In this document: one piece after another, positions 53,354 through 61,934 of the stretch | Layout: the number at the start of each line of letters is the position of its first letter | How positions within the stretch are numbered: the first letter of the stretch is position 1 | NCBI RefSeq assembly: GCF_014873875.1 | Contig: NZ_JADBEM010000001.1 | Coordinates: 4,402,001-4,466,000, forward strand | Length of the DNA stretch: 64,000 nucleotides | Direction: 5' to 3' | Source of the DNA: Actinopolymorpha pittospori | Lineage (GTDB): Bacteria; Actinomycetota; Actinomycetes; Propionibacteriales; Actinopolymorphaceae | Notes under the pieces: model-generated | What the model was told of the DNA's origin: nothing | The model's database searches: none | What the model saw: the letters and a program-made list of their open reading frames with translations, nothing else | Translations under genes and position numbers: made by a program

Positions 53354-54355
53354 TTACCCCAGGCGGACGACCTGCCCGGTCCGTGCGCTCTCGTGGATCG
53401 CGGCGACGACGGTGGTCACCCTGACCCCCTCGGCGACGGTGGGTACGTCGACCGGTCGGCCGTTGAGCAGGTCGGCGAAGTCGCGGGCGATCTCCGCGGC
53501 GACACCGACGACCCGTCCGCCTCGTTCCACCGTCGCGTGGTGGAGCCAGCGCAGCGACGGTCCGGCCAGCTGCACACCCTCGTCCGCGCCCTCCACCCGG
53601 ACGGCCGCCTTGGCGCCGACGAGTTCGTAGCGGAAGTCGAAGACGCTCGGGTACGACTCGGGCAGCACCCAGTGGGACTGCAGGGCGAGCGTGCTGCCGT
53701 CGTCGAACGTGACGAGGGCATGGACCCCGTCGTAGGTGTCGATCCCGGCTCCCGCGAGCTCCCGCCGCAACCCGGTCGCGTAGACGGTGGCCGGAGTGCG
53801 CCCCGACAACCAGAGCGCCAGGTCGACGGTGTGTGGCATGAGGAACCACGCGGGCGTGGTCCGCCCGGCCCAGGACAGCATCTCCTGGGGCACGTAGCGG
53901 GTGTCGTTCAGGTGGGCGCACTGGAAGAGGACGTCGCCGAGGGCGCCGCTCTCGACCTGCTGGCGTACGACGACGAAGCGAGGGTTCCAGCGGTTCTCAA
54001 AGGCCACCATCGCGGGCACCCCCGCGGCGGCGATCGCGGCCTCGATCTCGCGTGCCTCTTCGACGTCGGTGGCGAGCGGCTTCTCGACCAGGAGCCCCAC
54101 GCCTGCCTTGGCCGCGTCGACGGTGGCGTCCCGGTGCGCGAAGTCGGGCGTCGCCACGACCAGCCCGGCGAGGTCGTGCGCCGCGAGCAGTTCGCGGTGG
54201 CTCGGGTAGGCGGTGGCGCCGAGTTCGGCGGCGAGGTCGGCCCCGGCGGGGGAGGGATCGGCCACCGCGACGACGCGCACGTCGGGGAGTTGGCGCAGTG
54301 CGCCGGCGAACATCCGGCCGCGGATACCCGCGCCCACCACACCGATGTCGAGCAT
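53354..54355 (-). CDS. Gfo/Idh/MocA family oxidoreductase
   Basis: A 333-residue NAD(P)-dependent sugar or cyclitol dehydrogenase. The Rossmann start is LDIGVVGAGIRGRMFAGALRQLPDVRVVAVADP, and LLVEKPLATDVEEAREI contains the conserved EKP Lys. The C-terminal substrate domain follows (about 125-333). ATG at 54355 has GGAGG 5 bases upstream; GTG two codons earlier would overlap that site. It lies upstream of the GH32 gene on the same strand, separated by about 120 bp. Confidence 0.92.
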   Translation of the reverse strand: MLDIGVVGAGIRGRMFAGALRQLPDVRVVAVADPSPAGADLAAELGATAYPSHRELLAAHDLAGLVVATPDFAHRDATVDAAKAGVGLLVEKPLATDVEEAREIEAAIAAAGVPAMVAFENRWNPRFVVVRQQVESGALGDVLFQCAHLNDTRYVPQEMLSWAGRTTPAWFLMPHTVDLALWLSGRTPATVYATGLRRELAGAGIDTYDGVHALVTFDDGSTLALQSHWVLPESYPSVFDFRYELVGAKAAVRVEGADEGVQLAGPSLRWLHHATVERGGRVVGVAAEIARDFADLLNGRPVDVPTVAEGVRVTTVVAAIHESARTGQVVRLG

Positions 54356-54844
54356 GGTCACCTCCGCTGGGTGTCTCGCGTCAAGGCATCCTTGACGACG
54401 GCGCGACTCTACCGTGCTCGACGATCACCGGTGACCGCGAGAGGCTCAGGGAACACGTTACGTGGTTGCGGGTGTGACGCCCCGGCCTCGGCGCGGCTTC
54501 TCCGTACCGGCTCGGTGGTCGTACGTACGCGGCGCCGGTGGGTGGCGACGTCGCCGTGCGTGGCCGGCCGGACCTCGGGGCGGGTGTGACCTGCGTTACT
54601 TCGACAGGGAAGGCGAAAACTCCCGTGGAAGGGTGGAGGCGGCGACGCGGTGCCGGATCGACCGGCGGCCGGCAGCGGACCGGATTGGCCGGAGCCGGCA
54701 CGGGTTGGCCCTTTGCCGTTTCGTGGCGAGTTGCTTGCGAGCTGCTTACCGGTTCCTTACTGGCCAGCCCTGGCCAGGCGCTGGCCGGCGCTGGACGCTC
54801 GGGAACCTCGCCCCCTCCGGGGTGGCGGAAACGCAGGTCTAAAC
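54356..54844. other. Intergenic region, no gene recognised
   Basis: About 490 bp between the Gfo/Idh/MocA gene and the terC leader. Open frames here lack family-like sequence. It should hold the promoters of both divergent units. Several CTGGCC-rich short repeats occur near 54750-54800. Confidence 0.5.
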
Positions 54845-55000
54845 TGCTCGCGAGTTGGAGGGGAGTACTCCCTCGCGGTGGTGTCGTCATCACGGTTCGT
54901 TCAGTGTGCGAACCCGGTGCCATCGGTCCGCTTCGGTAGCCGAAGGGACGGAGGAGACCTCCGGCGGGTCGGCAAATACGTCCTTCGCCGGAGGTGTCTC
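54845..55000 (+). promoter_or_regulatory. Probable yybP-ykoY (manganese) riboswitch in the terC leader
   Basis: The leader contains GGAGGGGAGTACTCCC (from 54857) and GTGTCGTCATCACGG shortly after. These resemble the conserved purine-rich segments of yybP-ykoY RNAs, which sense Mn2+ and often precede terC-type genes. At the 3' end, ACCTCCGGCG (54957-54966) and CGCCGGAGGT (54986-54995) form a perfect 10-bp stem. This buries the GGAGG that serves as the terC ribosome-binding site. A translational off switch released by metal is therefore plausible. Family membership should be confirmed with a covariance model. Confidence 0.65.
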
Positions 55001-55004
55001 GCAC

Positions 55005-55979
55005 GTGCATGTCCCGTTGTGGGTCTGGTTCGTCACCGTTCTCGTCATCTGCGCCATCATCGTCGCCGACCTGGTCTACGCCGACCGGCGACCGCACACG
55101 GTCAGCATGCGCGAGGCCACGATGTGGGTCCTCCTCTACGTCGGACTCGCCGGTGTCTTCTGCCTGATCCTGCTCTTCACCGCGGGCTCCGGACCAGCCG
55201 GAGAGTTCCTCGCCGGCTACATCACCGAGTACAGCCTCAGCGTCGACAACCTCTTCGTGTTCGTCATCCTGTTGTCGCGCTTCGCCGTACCCGCGATCAA
55301 CCAGCACAAGGTCCTGCTCATCGGCATCGCCATCTCGCTGGTGCTCCGCGCCCTCTTCATCGCCGCGGGCACGGCTGCCGTCAACGCGTTCGAGTGGATC
55401 TTCTACCTGTTCGGTGCCCTGTTGATCTACACCGCGATCAAGCTGGCGTTCCAGAACGAGGGCGAGGAGGCCGACTTCACCGAGGGCCGGATCGTCCGGC
55501 TCATGCGCCGGCTGGTGCCCACCACCAAGGAGTACGACGGGTCACGGCTCGTGACCACCGTCGACGGGCGGCGGATGTTCACCCCGATGGTGATCGTCGT
55601 GCTCGCGATCGGGGCCGCGAACGTCGTCTTCGCCCTCGACTCCATCCCGGCCATCTTCGGGTTGACCCAGGTGGGCTTCCTGGTCTTCGCCGCCAACGCG
55701 TTCGCCCTGATGGGTCTGCGCCAGCTCTACTTCCTGCTGGGCGGGCTGCTCGACCGGTTGCTCTACCTGAGCTACGGGCTCGCGGTCGTCCTGGCCTTCA
55801 TCGGGGTGAAGCTGATCCTCGAGGCGATGGAGAGTGAGGGGCTCAGCGACATCGGTCCCGTCCACCTGCCGCACATCGGGATCATCGCCTCGCTGGTGTT
55901 CATCGCCGCGACCCTGACGGTGACCAGTGTCGCGAGCCTCGCCGCCTCGCGGCACCGGGCCGCGAGCCGGGCGAACTGA
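55005..55979 (+). CDS. TerC family membrane protein
   Basis: A 324-residue protein with about nine membrane helices. The family motifs FLAGYITEYSLSVDNLFVFVILLSRF and MVIVVLAIGAANVVFALDSIPAIFGLTQVGFLVFAANAFALMGLRQLYF hold the conserved acidic residues. TerC/Alx/MeeF-type proteins export Mn2+ or supply it to secreted enzymes, which agrees with the probable Mn2+ riboswitch upstream. GTG at 55005 was chosen because GGAGG (54990-54994) precedes it; the open frame before that is the riboswitch. Confidence 0.93.
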   Translation: MHVPLWVWFVTVLVICAIIVADLVYADRRPHTVSMREATMWVLLYVGLAGVFCLILLFTAGSGPAGEFLAGYITEYSLSVDNLFVFVILLSRFAVPAINQHKVLLIGIAISLVLRALFIAAGTAAVNAFEWIFYLFGALLIYTAIKLAFQNEGEEADFTEGRIVRLMRRLVPTTKEYDGSRLVTTVDGRRMFTPMVIVVLAIGAANVVFALDSIPAIFGLTQVGFLVFAANAFALMGLRQLYFLLGGLLDRLLYLSYGLAVVLAFIGVKLILEAMESEGLSDIGPVHLPHIGIIASLVFIAATLTVTSVASLAASRHRAASRAN

Positions 55980-55999
55980 CCGGCGCCCCCAGCCCTCGA

Positions 56000-56038
56000 C
56001 CCAGCCGCCCGACCCAGCCGCCCGACCCAGCCGCCCGA
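56000..56038. repeat. 13-bp tandem repeat, three copies
   Basis: Three direct cccagccgcccga units lie 20 bases after terC, in noncoding DNA before the GGDEF gene. Confidence 0.9.
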
Positions 56039-56197
56039 CCCGCCGACTCCGACGTCCGAGTGGTGACGGAACTTGGTGACGGAGAGGCCCGGAAGCGAAG
56101 CGCTCCGTGCACGCTCGGGTGAACGGGGGTGACACCGTGTGCGAAGGGTCCAGGCTAGGCTCCCTGCAGTGATCAGTACGACGGTCTTGGGGGCGCA

Positions 56198-57685
56198 GTG
56201 GGCGACGAGCACGGCCTGCGAGAACGGCTCGAAGCATTTCGGCGGCTGCACCGGGTCAGCCAGGAGCTCAACTCCGCACGTGACCTGTCCGCGACACTGC
56301 AGACACTCGTCGACAGCGTGGTGTCGAGCCTCGGCTTCGGCGTAGCCGCGATCAACGTCGTTCACGACGACCTGCTGCGCGTGGCGGCAGTGGCCGGTCC
56401 GGCCGACGTCCGCGCCACGCTCGAGGGCCAGACCGGCCCGCGGAGGGCCTGGGAGGAGGTCCTCGACTCCGCCGTCCGCTGGGGTGCGCTGCGCTTCCTG
56501 CCGCACGGTGTGCGGGACCTGCCCGAGGACGTGCCGACCTGGGTACCCGCCGAGGGCTCCTCGGAGGAGCCGGACGCCTGGCACCCCGAGGACATCCTGG
56601 TGGCGCCGCTCTACGCGCCGACCGGAGAACTCGTGGGAGTCCTGAGCGTCGACCTGCCGACCGACGGCAAGGTGCCGGGGGAGTTGCAGCGAGAACTCCT
56701 GGAGATGTTCGCCGCGCAGGCCGCGATCGCCGTCGACAACGCGCGGCTGCACGCGGAGGTCCTCTCCACGATGGACCGGCTGGAGCAGGAGCACCGCGCC
56801 CTTCGGGCCAGCGAGGAGAGCTTCCGTCAGGTCTTCGAACTCGCACCGAGCGGCATGGCGGTGACCAGCCTGCACCCCGCCGACGAGGGGGCGTTGTTGC
56901 GGGTGAACGCCGCACTGTGCGACATGCTCGGCTACTCCGAGGAGGAGCTGCTGCGTCTCGGCCTGCCCGCGGTCGTCGATCGAAGGGACCGCAACCTCCT
57001 TCCGCGTGGCGGCCGCACCTACCGCGGTGACCTGCGGCTGGTCTGCGGCGACGGGCGGGCTCTGTGGGTGTCCACGAACAGCTCCGTGGTGCTCGACGCC
57101 GCCGGCCGACCCGACTTCAAGCTCCTCCATCTGGTCGACGTGAGCGAACGCCACGACCGCGAGGAACAGCTCGCCCACCTTGCCGCGCACGACCCGTTGA
57201 CCGGTCTTTCCAACCGGGCCGAGCTGCGGGCCCGCCTCGGCCAGTTGGTCTCCGACCGCCGACACGTCAGCGTGTTGTTCTGCGACATCGACCGGTTCAA
57301 GCGCATCAACGACCAGTTCGGCCACGAGGTCGGCGACCGCGTCCTGGTCGAGGTGGCCCGGCGGCTGCGCGTCCACGTGCGCAAGCAGGACGTCGTGGCC
57401 CGGGTCGGCGGGGACGAGTTCGTCCTCGCCCTGCGGGACACCACCGAGGAGGAGGCGGCGGCGTTGGCGCGCCGGCTCGCCGCCGACGTCCGCCGTCCCG
57501 TCCACTTCGACGAGCGCGACATCGAGGTCACGGTCAGCATCGGGCTCGGTGCGTCCTCCGCCGGTGTCGACAGCGTCGACGAGTTGTTGCGTACGGCGGA
57601 CCAGGCGATGTACCGCGTGAAACTGCTGCGAACCTACGGCGAGGCCGAACCCGCCACGACCGAACCCACGACGACCTCCGCGTAG
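56198..57685 (+). CDS. Diguanylate cyclase with GAF and PAS domains
   Basis: A 495-residue soluble signalling protein. Residues about 15-190 form a GAF domain (LSATLQTLVDSVVSSLGFGVAAINVV...LLEMFAAQAAIAVDNARLHAE). Residues about 205-325 form a PAS domain (SEESFRQVFELAPSGMAVTSL...FKLLHLVDVSERHDREEQL). Residues about 330-480 are the GGDEF domain (HDPLTGLSNRAELRARL, DIDRFKRINDQFGHEVGD). The active-site loop VGGDEF is intact (about residue 402). RKQD lies five residues before it, an intact RxxD inhibitory site. The protein should make cyclic di-GMP and be feedback-inhibited. The start is a GTG. Confidence 0.95.
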   Translation: MGDEHGLRERLEAFRRLHRVSQELNSARDLSATLQTLVDSVVSSLGFGVAAINVVHDDLLRVAAVAGPADVRATLEGQTGPRRAWEEVLDSAVRWGALRFLPHGVRDLPEDVPTWVPAEGSSEEPDAWHPEDILVAPLYAPTGELVGVLSVDLPTDGKVPGELQRELLEMFAAQAAIAVDNARLHAEVLSTMDRLEQEHRALRASEESFRQVFELAPSGMAVTSLHPADEGALLRVNAALCDMLGYSEEELLRLGLPAVVDRRDRNLLPRGGRTYRGDLRLVCGDGRALWVSTNSSVVLDAAGRPDFKLLHLVDVSERHDREEQLAHLAAHDPLTGLSNRAELRARLGQLVSDRRHVSVLFCDIDRFKRINDQFGHEVGDRVLVEVARRLRVHVRKQDVVARVGGDEFVLALRDTTEEEAAALARRLAADVRRPVHFDERDIEVTVSIGLGASSAGVDSVDELLRTADQAMYRVKLLRTYGEAEPATTEPTTTSA

Positions 57686-57730
57686 GAGGACGGCGGCCCG
57701 TGCCGCGGGAGGCAGCGACCCCGCGGCCGG

Positions 57731-58501
57731 ATGTCGGCGGTGCATGAGATCGTTTCGGCGGTGATGGGACATACGCACGCCGTCTCCGGCCTCGCCGCCG
57801 GCGCCGTGACACTGCCGTTGATACCGCTCGATCGCCTGGCCGGGCAGCTCGCCTGGGTCGCCTGCTGTGGCGGCATGGCACTGCTACCCGACCTCGACCA
57901 CCAGTCCTCCACGGTGACCAGGATGTGGGGCCCGCTCTCGCGCGCGCTCAGCGTCCTGGTCGTGTTCCTCGGCCGCGGTCACCGCGGTGGCACCCACGAC
58001 TTCCTGGTCGCTCCGGTGTTCTGGTGGCTCGTCGTCTACTTCGCCGGGATGCAGAAGTGGACGCTCATGGTCGTGTTGGCGGTGGCGATCGGACTCGCCT
58101 TGCGCGCCTGTCACTTCGTCATTCCCGGCGAGTACGAGAAGTCCTGGCCCATCAACCTGCTCGTGTCGTTCGGCGCCGCGTGGTGGCTCGTCCAGCACGG
58201 CGCCACCGTCGACGCCGACTGGCTGCCCTACGCCGTCGCGCTCGGCGTCCTCGTGCACATCCTCGGTGATGCGCTGACCGTCGGCTCGATCCCGCTGCCG
58301 TTCAGCTGGCTGGACGGCAAGCCCAACCGGATGGGCTCGGGGCCGATGACCACAGGTCGGTGGTACGAACACGTCATCGCCGCCGGCATGGTCGGCGTCA
58401 CGGTCGTGGGGCTGTACCTCCACGTGCCGACGATCAACGGTTTCGTCGACCAGGTGGGCAACGCCGTCGTGAGCACCGTCAACCCGGCCGATCCCGCCTG
58501 A
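57731..58501 (+). CDS. YdjM-type membrane-bound metal-dependent hydrolase (DUF457)
   Basis: A 256-residue protein with about five membrane helices. MGHTHAVSGLAAGA near the start, LLPDLDHQSSTVTRMWGPLSRALS and HRGGTHDFLVAPVFWWLV are the conserved His/Asp-bearing segments of the YdjM family, and VLVHILGDALTVGSIPLPF and WYEHVI complete the metal site. The biological role is not defined. The family usually begins at the MGxTH residue, so the true start may be ATG 57764 rather than ATG 57731; neither has a strong ribosome-binding site. Confidence 0.82.
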   Translation: MSAVHEIVSAVMGHTHAVSGLAAGAVTLPLIPLDRLAGQLAWVACCGGMALLPDLDHQSSTVTRMWGPLSRALSVLVVFLGRGHRGGTHDFLVAPVFWWLVVYFAGMQKWTLMVVLAVAIGLALRACHFVIPGEYEKSWPINLLVSFGAAWWLVQHGATVDADWLPYAVALGVLVHILGDALTVGSIPLPFSWLDGKPNRMGSGPMTTGRWYEHVIAAGMVGVTVVGLYLHVPTINGFVDQVGNAVVSTVNPADPA

Positions 58502-58551
58502 GGGCGAACGACCGACCGCGAACCAGCCCGCGCCCCGCGCTCCGGGCCCGA

Positions 58552-59430
58552 TCAGCCCGGGGCCGGGGCGTTGTCGTAGAGGAACCCGCGGACCCGCGCG
58601 ACGTCGTCCTCGGCCGCGTCCTGGATGACGACGGGCACCGCGTGGGGGAGGCCGGCGTGCAGCCGGAGCACCAGGTCGTAGTCGAGCAGCCCGGTACCCG
58701 CGGCGGCGTAGCCCGCGGTCACGACGTCCTTGGCGTGCAGGCAGACGACGGAGTCGCCGAGTTCGTCGAACGCGGCGGAGAGGATGCGTTCCTGGTCGCG
58801 CGCGGTCGAGGGGTCGAGCAGGTTCGCCGGGTCCAGGACGATCCCGACCAGCGCCGCGTCGCCGCCGAGTTCGTCGAGCAGTCGGCGGGCACGCGCGGCG
58901 TCGGAGACGACGTTGCCGGCCTCCGGCTCCACGCCGAGCCGAACCCCGGCGGCCTCGGCCGCCGGGAGCAGCTGGTCGAGGGTCGCGCGCAGGTCCGTCC
59001 AGGCGTCCTCGCCGTCGTTGCCGGGATGGCGACGCCAGATGTCGTCTGGGTCCCGGGTACCGGTGCACAGCGTCACCACCTGGGCGCCCAGTTCGGCGGC
59101 GTGGGGAAGGTAGGCGACCGCGGCCGTGGTGCTCCGCCGCCGGGCGCTCGGATCGGGATGGATCGTGTTGTACGTCGCCGAGACGCCCCAGATCCGCACG
59201 CCTTCCGTCGCGAAGCTCGCCCGGATCGCGCCGTAGTCGATCGGCGAGCCCTGGGCGTCCCGTTCAGCGGCGGGGATCGTCGGCAACCCGAAGGCGGAGA
59301 GGTTCAGCTGGGTCAGTGCGAAGCCGGCGGCGCGGACGGCGGCCGCGACCTCGCTCGCCATCGCGCGGGGAAAGGTCCGGGCGAAGATGCCGATCTCGAG
59401 GTGGGAACCCGCGTGGCCTGGATCGGTCAC
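58552..59430 (-). CDS. Sugar phosphate isomerase/epimerase family (TIM barrel)
   Basis: A 292-residue AP-endonuclease-2-type barrel protein. Metal-ligand positions appear in GVRLGVEPEAGNVVSDA (Glu), VGIVLDPANLL (Asp), VVCLHAKDVV (His) and VVIQDAAEDDVARVRGFL. Such enzymes isomerise keto-sugars or inositol derivatives. It overlaps the upstream Gfo/Idh/MocA gene (GTGA), a common pairing in sugar or inositol catabolism, so both probably act on one substrate. Confidence 0.88.
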   Translation of the reverse strand: MTDPGHAGSHLEIGIFARTFPRAMASEVAAAVRAAGFALTQLNLSAFGLPTIPAAERDAQGSPIDYGAIRASFATEGVRIWGVSATYNTIHPDPSARRRSTTAAVAYLPHAAELGAQVVTLCTGTRDPDDIWRRHPGNDGEDAWTDLRATLDQLLPAAEAAGVRLGVEPEAGNVVSDAARARRLLDELGGDAALVGIVLDPANLLDPSTARDQERILSAAFDELGDSVVCLHAKDVVTAGYAAAGTGLLDYDLVLRLHAGLPHAVPVVIQDAAEDDVARVRGFLYDNAPAPG

Positions 59431-60476
59431 GGGGTCACCGGCTTTCCGTCCCGGGCGACGCTGTCGCGTACGGCCTCGATGAGGCGCAGTGCCGCGACGC
59501 CGTCCGCGCCCGAGGGGTCCGTGGGGGTGTCGGACGCGATCGAACGGGCGAACGCCTCCAGCTGGCGCTGGTAGGGATCGCTGGCTCCGAACTCCGGGAC
59601 GCGGGTCTCGCCGGTGCGTTCCAGATGCACCCGGACCGAGCTGGTACGCCGGAAGAACGGGAAGTAGGAGCGGATGCTGATCCGCCCGTGTTCGCCGTGG
59701 ATCTCGATGCCCTCGGCGTACTCCGCGTGGATGTCGGCGGTGATCTCGAACGTCACCAGCCCGCCACCCGCGAGCCGGCCGGTCCCGTGCCAGCTGCAGT
59801 CGCGGCCGGAGTGGGCGAACTGCGCCCGCAGGGTGCCGAGCTCCCCGACCAGACCACGGAGCCCGTCGAACACGTGCGCCCCGTGGGTGTTGAGCAGGTA
59901 GTGCGCCCGGTCGGCCTTGAAGCCGGCCTCGGATCGGCGCACGTCGTCGTCGACGACCATCGCGGGAAACAGCGTCGCCTCGGTCGGCGGGCGGAGCTGC
60001 CCCTGGATGCGGTACCAGTTCGTGACGCTGAGCAGCTCGCCGAGTTCGGGTACGGCGGCCCGCGCGTAGGCGATGCCGGGGTCGTGCCGGCGCATCGAGC
60101 CGACCTGCAGCTTGCGCCCCTTCGCGGCGGCCAGGTCGACGAGCTCGCGCGCCTCGACGCTGGTGGCGGCCGCCGGCTTCTCGATCAGCACGTGCGCCCC
60201 GGCCTCCAGAGCGGCGACGCCGACGGGGTGGTGGAAACGGTCGGGTACGGCGATCAGCACCGCGTCCGGCCGCTGGGCGAGCAGGTCGGCGGTCTGGCTG
60301 TAGGCCGGGACGTCGTACTTCGCGGCGACACCGTGGGCGAGCTGTGCACTCGTGTCGCTGACCCCGACCAGTTCGACGGCGGCGGTCTTGGCGATCGCGG
60401 GCAGGTGGGCGGCCTGGCTGATCCGGCCGCAGCCGATCACACCGAGCCGGAGGGGCCGGTCCAGCTGGTCTGTCAT
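59427..60476 (-). CDS. Gfo/Idh/MocA family oxidoreductase
   Basis: A 349-residue NAD(P)-dependent dehydrogenase: RLGVIGCGRISQAAHLPAIAKTAAVELVGVSD, VLIEKPAAATSVEARELVDLA and a C-terminal alpha/beta domain. It oxidises a sugar or cyclitol hydroxyl, which the TIM-barrel isomerase encoded next in the operon would then rearrange. The ATG follows a purine-rich stretch. It is distinct from the paralog at 53354-54355, with limited similarity outside the core motifs. Confidence 0.92.
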   Translation of the reverse strand: MTDQLDRPLRLGVIGCGRISQAAHLPAIAKTAAVELVGVSDTSAQLAHGVAAKYDVPAYSQTADLLAQRPDAVLIAVPDRFHHPVGVAALEAGAHVLIEKPAAATSVEARELVDLAAAKGRKLQVGSMRRHDPGIAYARAAVPELGELLSVTNWYRIQGQLRPPTEATLFPAMVVDDDVRRSEAGFKADRAHYLLNTHGAHVFDGLRGLVGELGTLRAQFAHSGRDCSWHGTGRLAGGGLVTFEITADIHAEYAEGIEIHGEHGRISIRSYFPFFRRTSSVRVHLERTGETRVPEFGASDPYQRQLEAFARSIASDTPTDPSGADGVAALRLIEAVRDSVARDGKPVTP

Positions 60477-60586
60477 GGTCGGGCCTTCCGCGTGGGCGCG
60501 TCGTGATCAGACTCTAGGCGCGTCCTGCCTGTGCCGCCCGGGTCACGGTGCGCAGCGTTCGCACCCGCGCCGCGCTCGAGGACGTG

Positions 60587-61287
60587 CTAGCTCCGCTGCC
60601 GGTTGAGCTCCTTGCCGAGCTTGGGGCCGAGCAGGCCGAGGATCCCGCTGCCGGGCTCGCCGCGTTCGGGGAGATCCTCGACGAACGACGCCGCGATCAG
60701 CTCGTCGACCTCGTAGTCGGTGTCGTACTCACGCTCCAGCGCCGCCAGGACGTTGCGGACCCGGGCGAGGTTCGGCTCCTGGCCGGAGCCGACCACTCGG
60801 TCAGCCGATCGATCAGCTCGCCCATGAACACGTGGGGGAGGAGTTCGTCGTAGGTCTCGATGTGCTCGTTGAGCTCCCCGGCGAGCGCGGGTTCGGCGGC
60901 GACCAGCCGGTGGACGGCGCGGTGCGTCGAGGTGGTCGACGGGCGCCGACCAAGCAGGCCACGCAGCTTCGGCCCGAGGTGGTTCCCGACCGAACCACGC
61001 GGATCGTCGTCGAGCGGAAGGTTCGCGAGGAAGGAGGCGGCGATCAGTGCGTCGATCTCGTCGTCGCTGCCGACCTCGGACTCGAGGAAGTCCAGCAGGC
61101 GCTGGAACTGTCCGGCACTGTCCGGGTCGGCCGACTGGTAACCGGCCGCGGTGACGAACGCGGCCGTCCGCAGGAACGCCTGCGGCGCCTGTTCGCCGAA
61201 CCGCTGCCGGTGTTCGGACAGCATCGGCGCCAGGTCGGGATCGGCTTCGGTGAGCCGCTCCACCAGTGCTTCGACCTGCTGCGACAT
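60587..61287 (-). pseudogene. DUF7674-like protein with duplicated domain, frameshifted
   Basis: Two frames join to give a protein of about 233 residues with two related halves. The first half contains DEIDALIAASFLANLPLDDDPRGSVGNHLGPKLRGLLG. The second contains YEVDELIAASFVEDLPERGEPGSGILGLLGPKLGKEL, clearly a duplicate. One base is missing at 60791-60792, after GELIDRLTEW. Without repair the product would stop at 60697 with an unrelated tail. The family's function is not known to me. Whether the shift is real or a base-calling error is open. Confidence 0.75.
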
Positions 61288-61658
61288 CAGGGGTGTCCAC
61301 CGCCTTGTCTGTAGGCGTCTCTCAGTTCGTTGAACAGCTCCTGGGAATCATGTGGGACGTGACGGGGCAAGCCAGGGCGGATCGTCAGTTTGTGGACAAC
61401 CTGGCCAACTGGCCGACTGTTACTCCTTCATCGGAGCTGACGGGCGACGCGCGCGCGGTCGGTCCGGACGTACGTCGTTCGGCCGTGAAGTCCGGCGTTG
61501 ATCGATGAGAGAAATCTCAGACCTTGCGCAGCGCGAATCCGACCCGAATGTGGGGCCGAATTTTCACCCACCGCGGAGGATGTCGGTCCTGGGGGGTAAG
61601 ACAACGCTCGTGCGAAAACCCACGGGTCGGTCCCGTGGTCTCCGGAAAGAGGTGCAGC
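61288..61658. other. Intergenic region with a short hairpin, no gene recognised
   Basis: About 370 bp between divergent genes. A 7-bp perfect hairpin (61620-61626 with 61632-61638) lies 20 bases before the small protein gene and could be a leader structure. Open frames otherwise look random. Confidence 0.5.
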
Positions 61659-61805
61659 ATGGGATCCAGGTCCCGTCGGATGAAGGAGATGCGCGCGGGT
61701 TCGGCGCGTCGTCCCCGCCGTGCGCTCAAGGCAATGGGAATGGTGGTCGGCCTGATCTGTGTGGCGGCGGCCACCGCGGCGATGGCCAAGCGCTCCAAGC
61801 ACTGA
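61659..61805 (+). CDS. Small basic membrane protein
   Basis: A 48-residue protein. Residues 1-23 are strongly basic (RSRRMKEMRAGSARRPRR), residues 24-42 are one hydrophobic helix (ALKAMGMVVGLICVAAATAAMA) and the tail is KRSKH. AGAGG lies 7 bases before the ATG. The topology suggests a single-pass membrane protein with both ends charged. No family is recognised, and a chance open frame cannot be excluded. Confidence 0.55.
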   Translation: MGSRSRRMKEMRAGSARRPRRALKAMGMVVGLICVAAATAAMAKRSKH

Positions 61806-61934
61806 GCGCCCCGACCTCACCGGGCCCGCTCGACGGCCGCCAGTCGACGGTCGCGGAGGCGAACGCCGACCGGCGGTTGTCCGGGTGAGGCGGGTCCGGT
61901 GACGGGTCGGGGCGCGGGCGCTCCTGGCGAAGGC

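Noticed and set aside
61266..61508. An 80-codon plus-strand open frame before the small membrane protein
   Set aside because: Its first part is antisense to the DUF7674-like gene, and it has no ribosome-binding site or family-like sequence.
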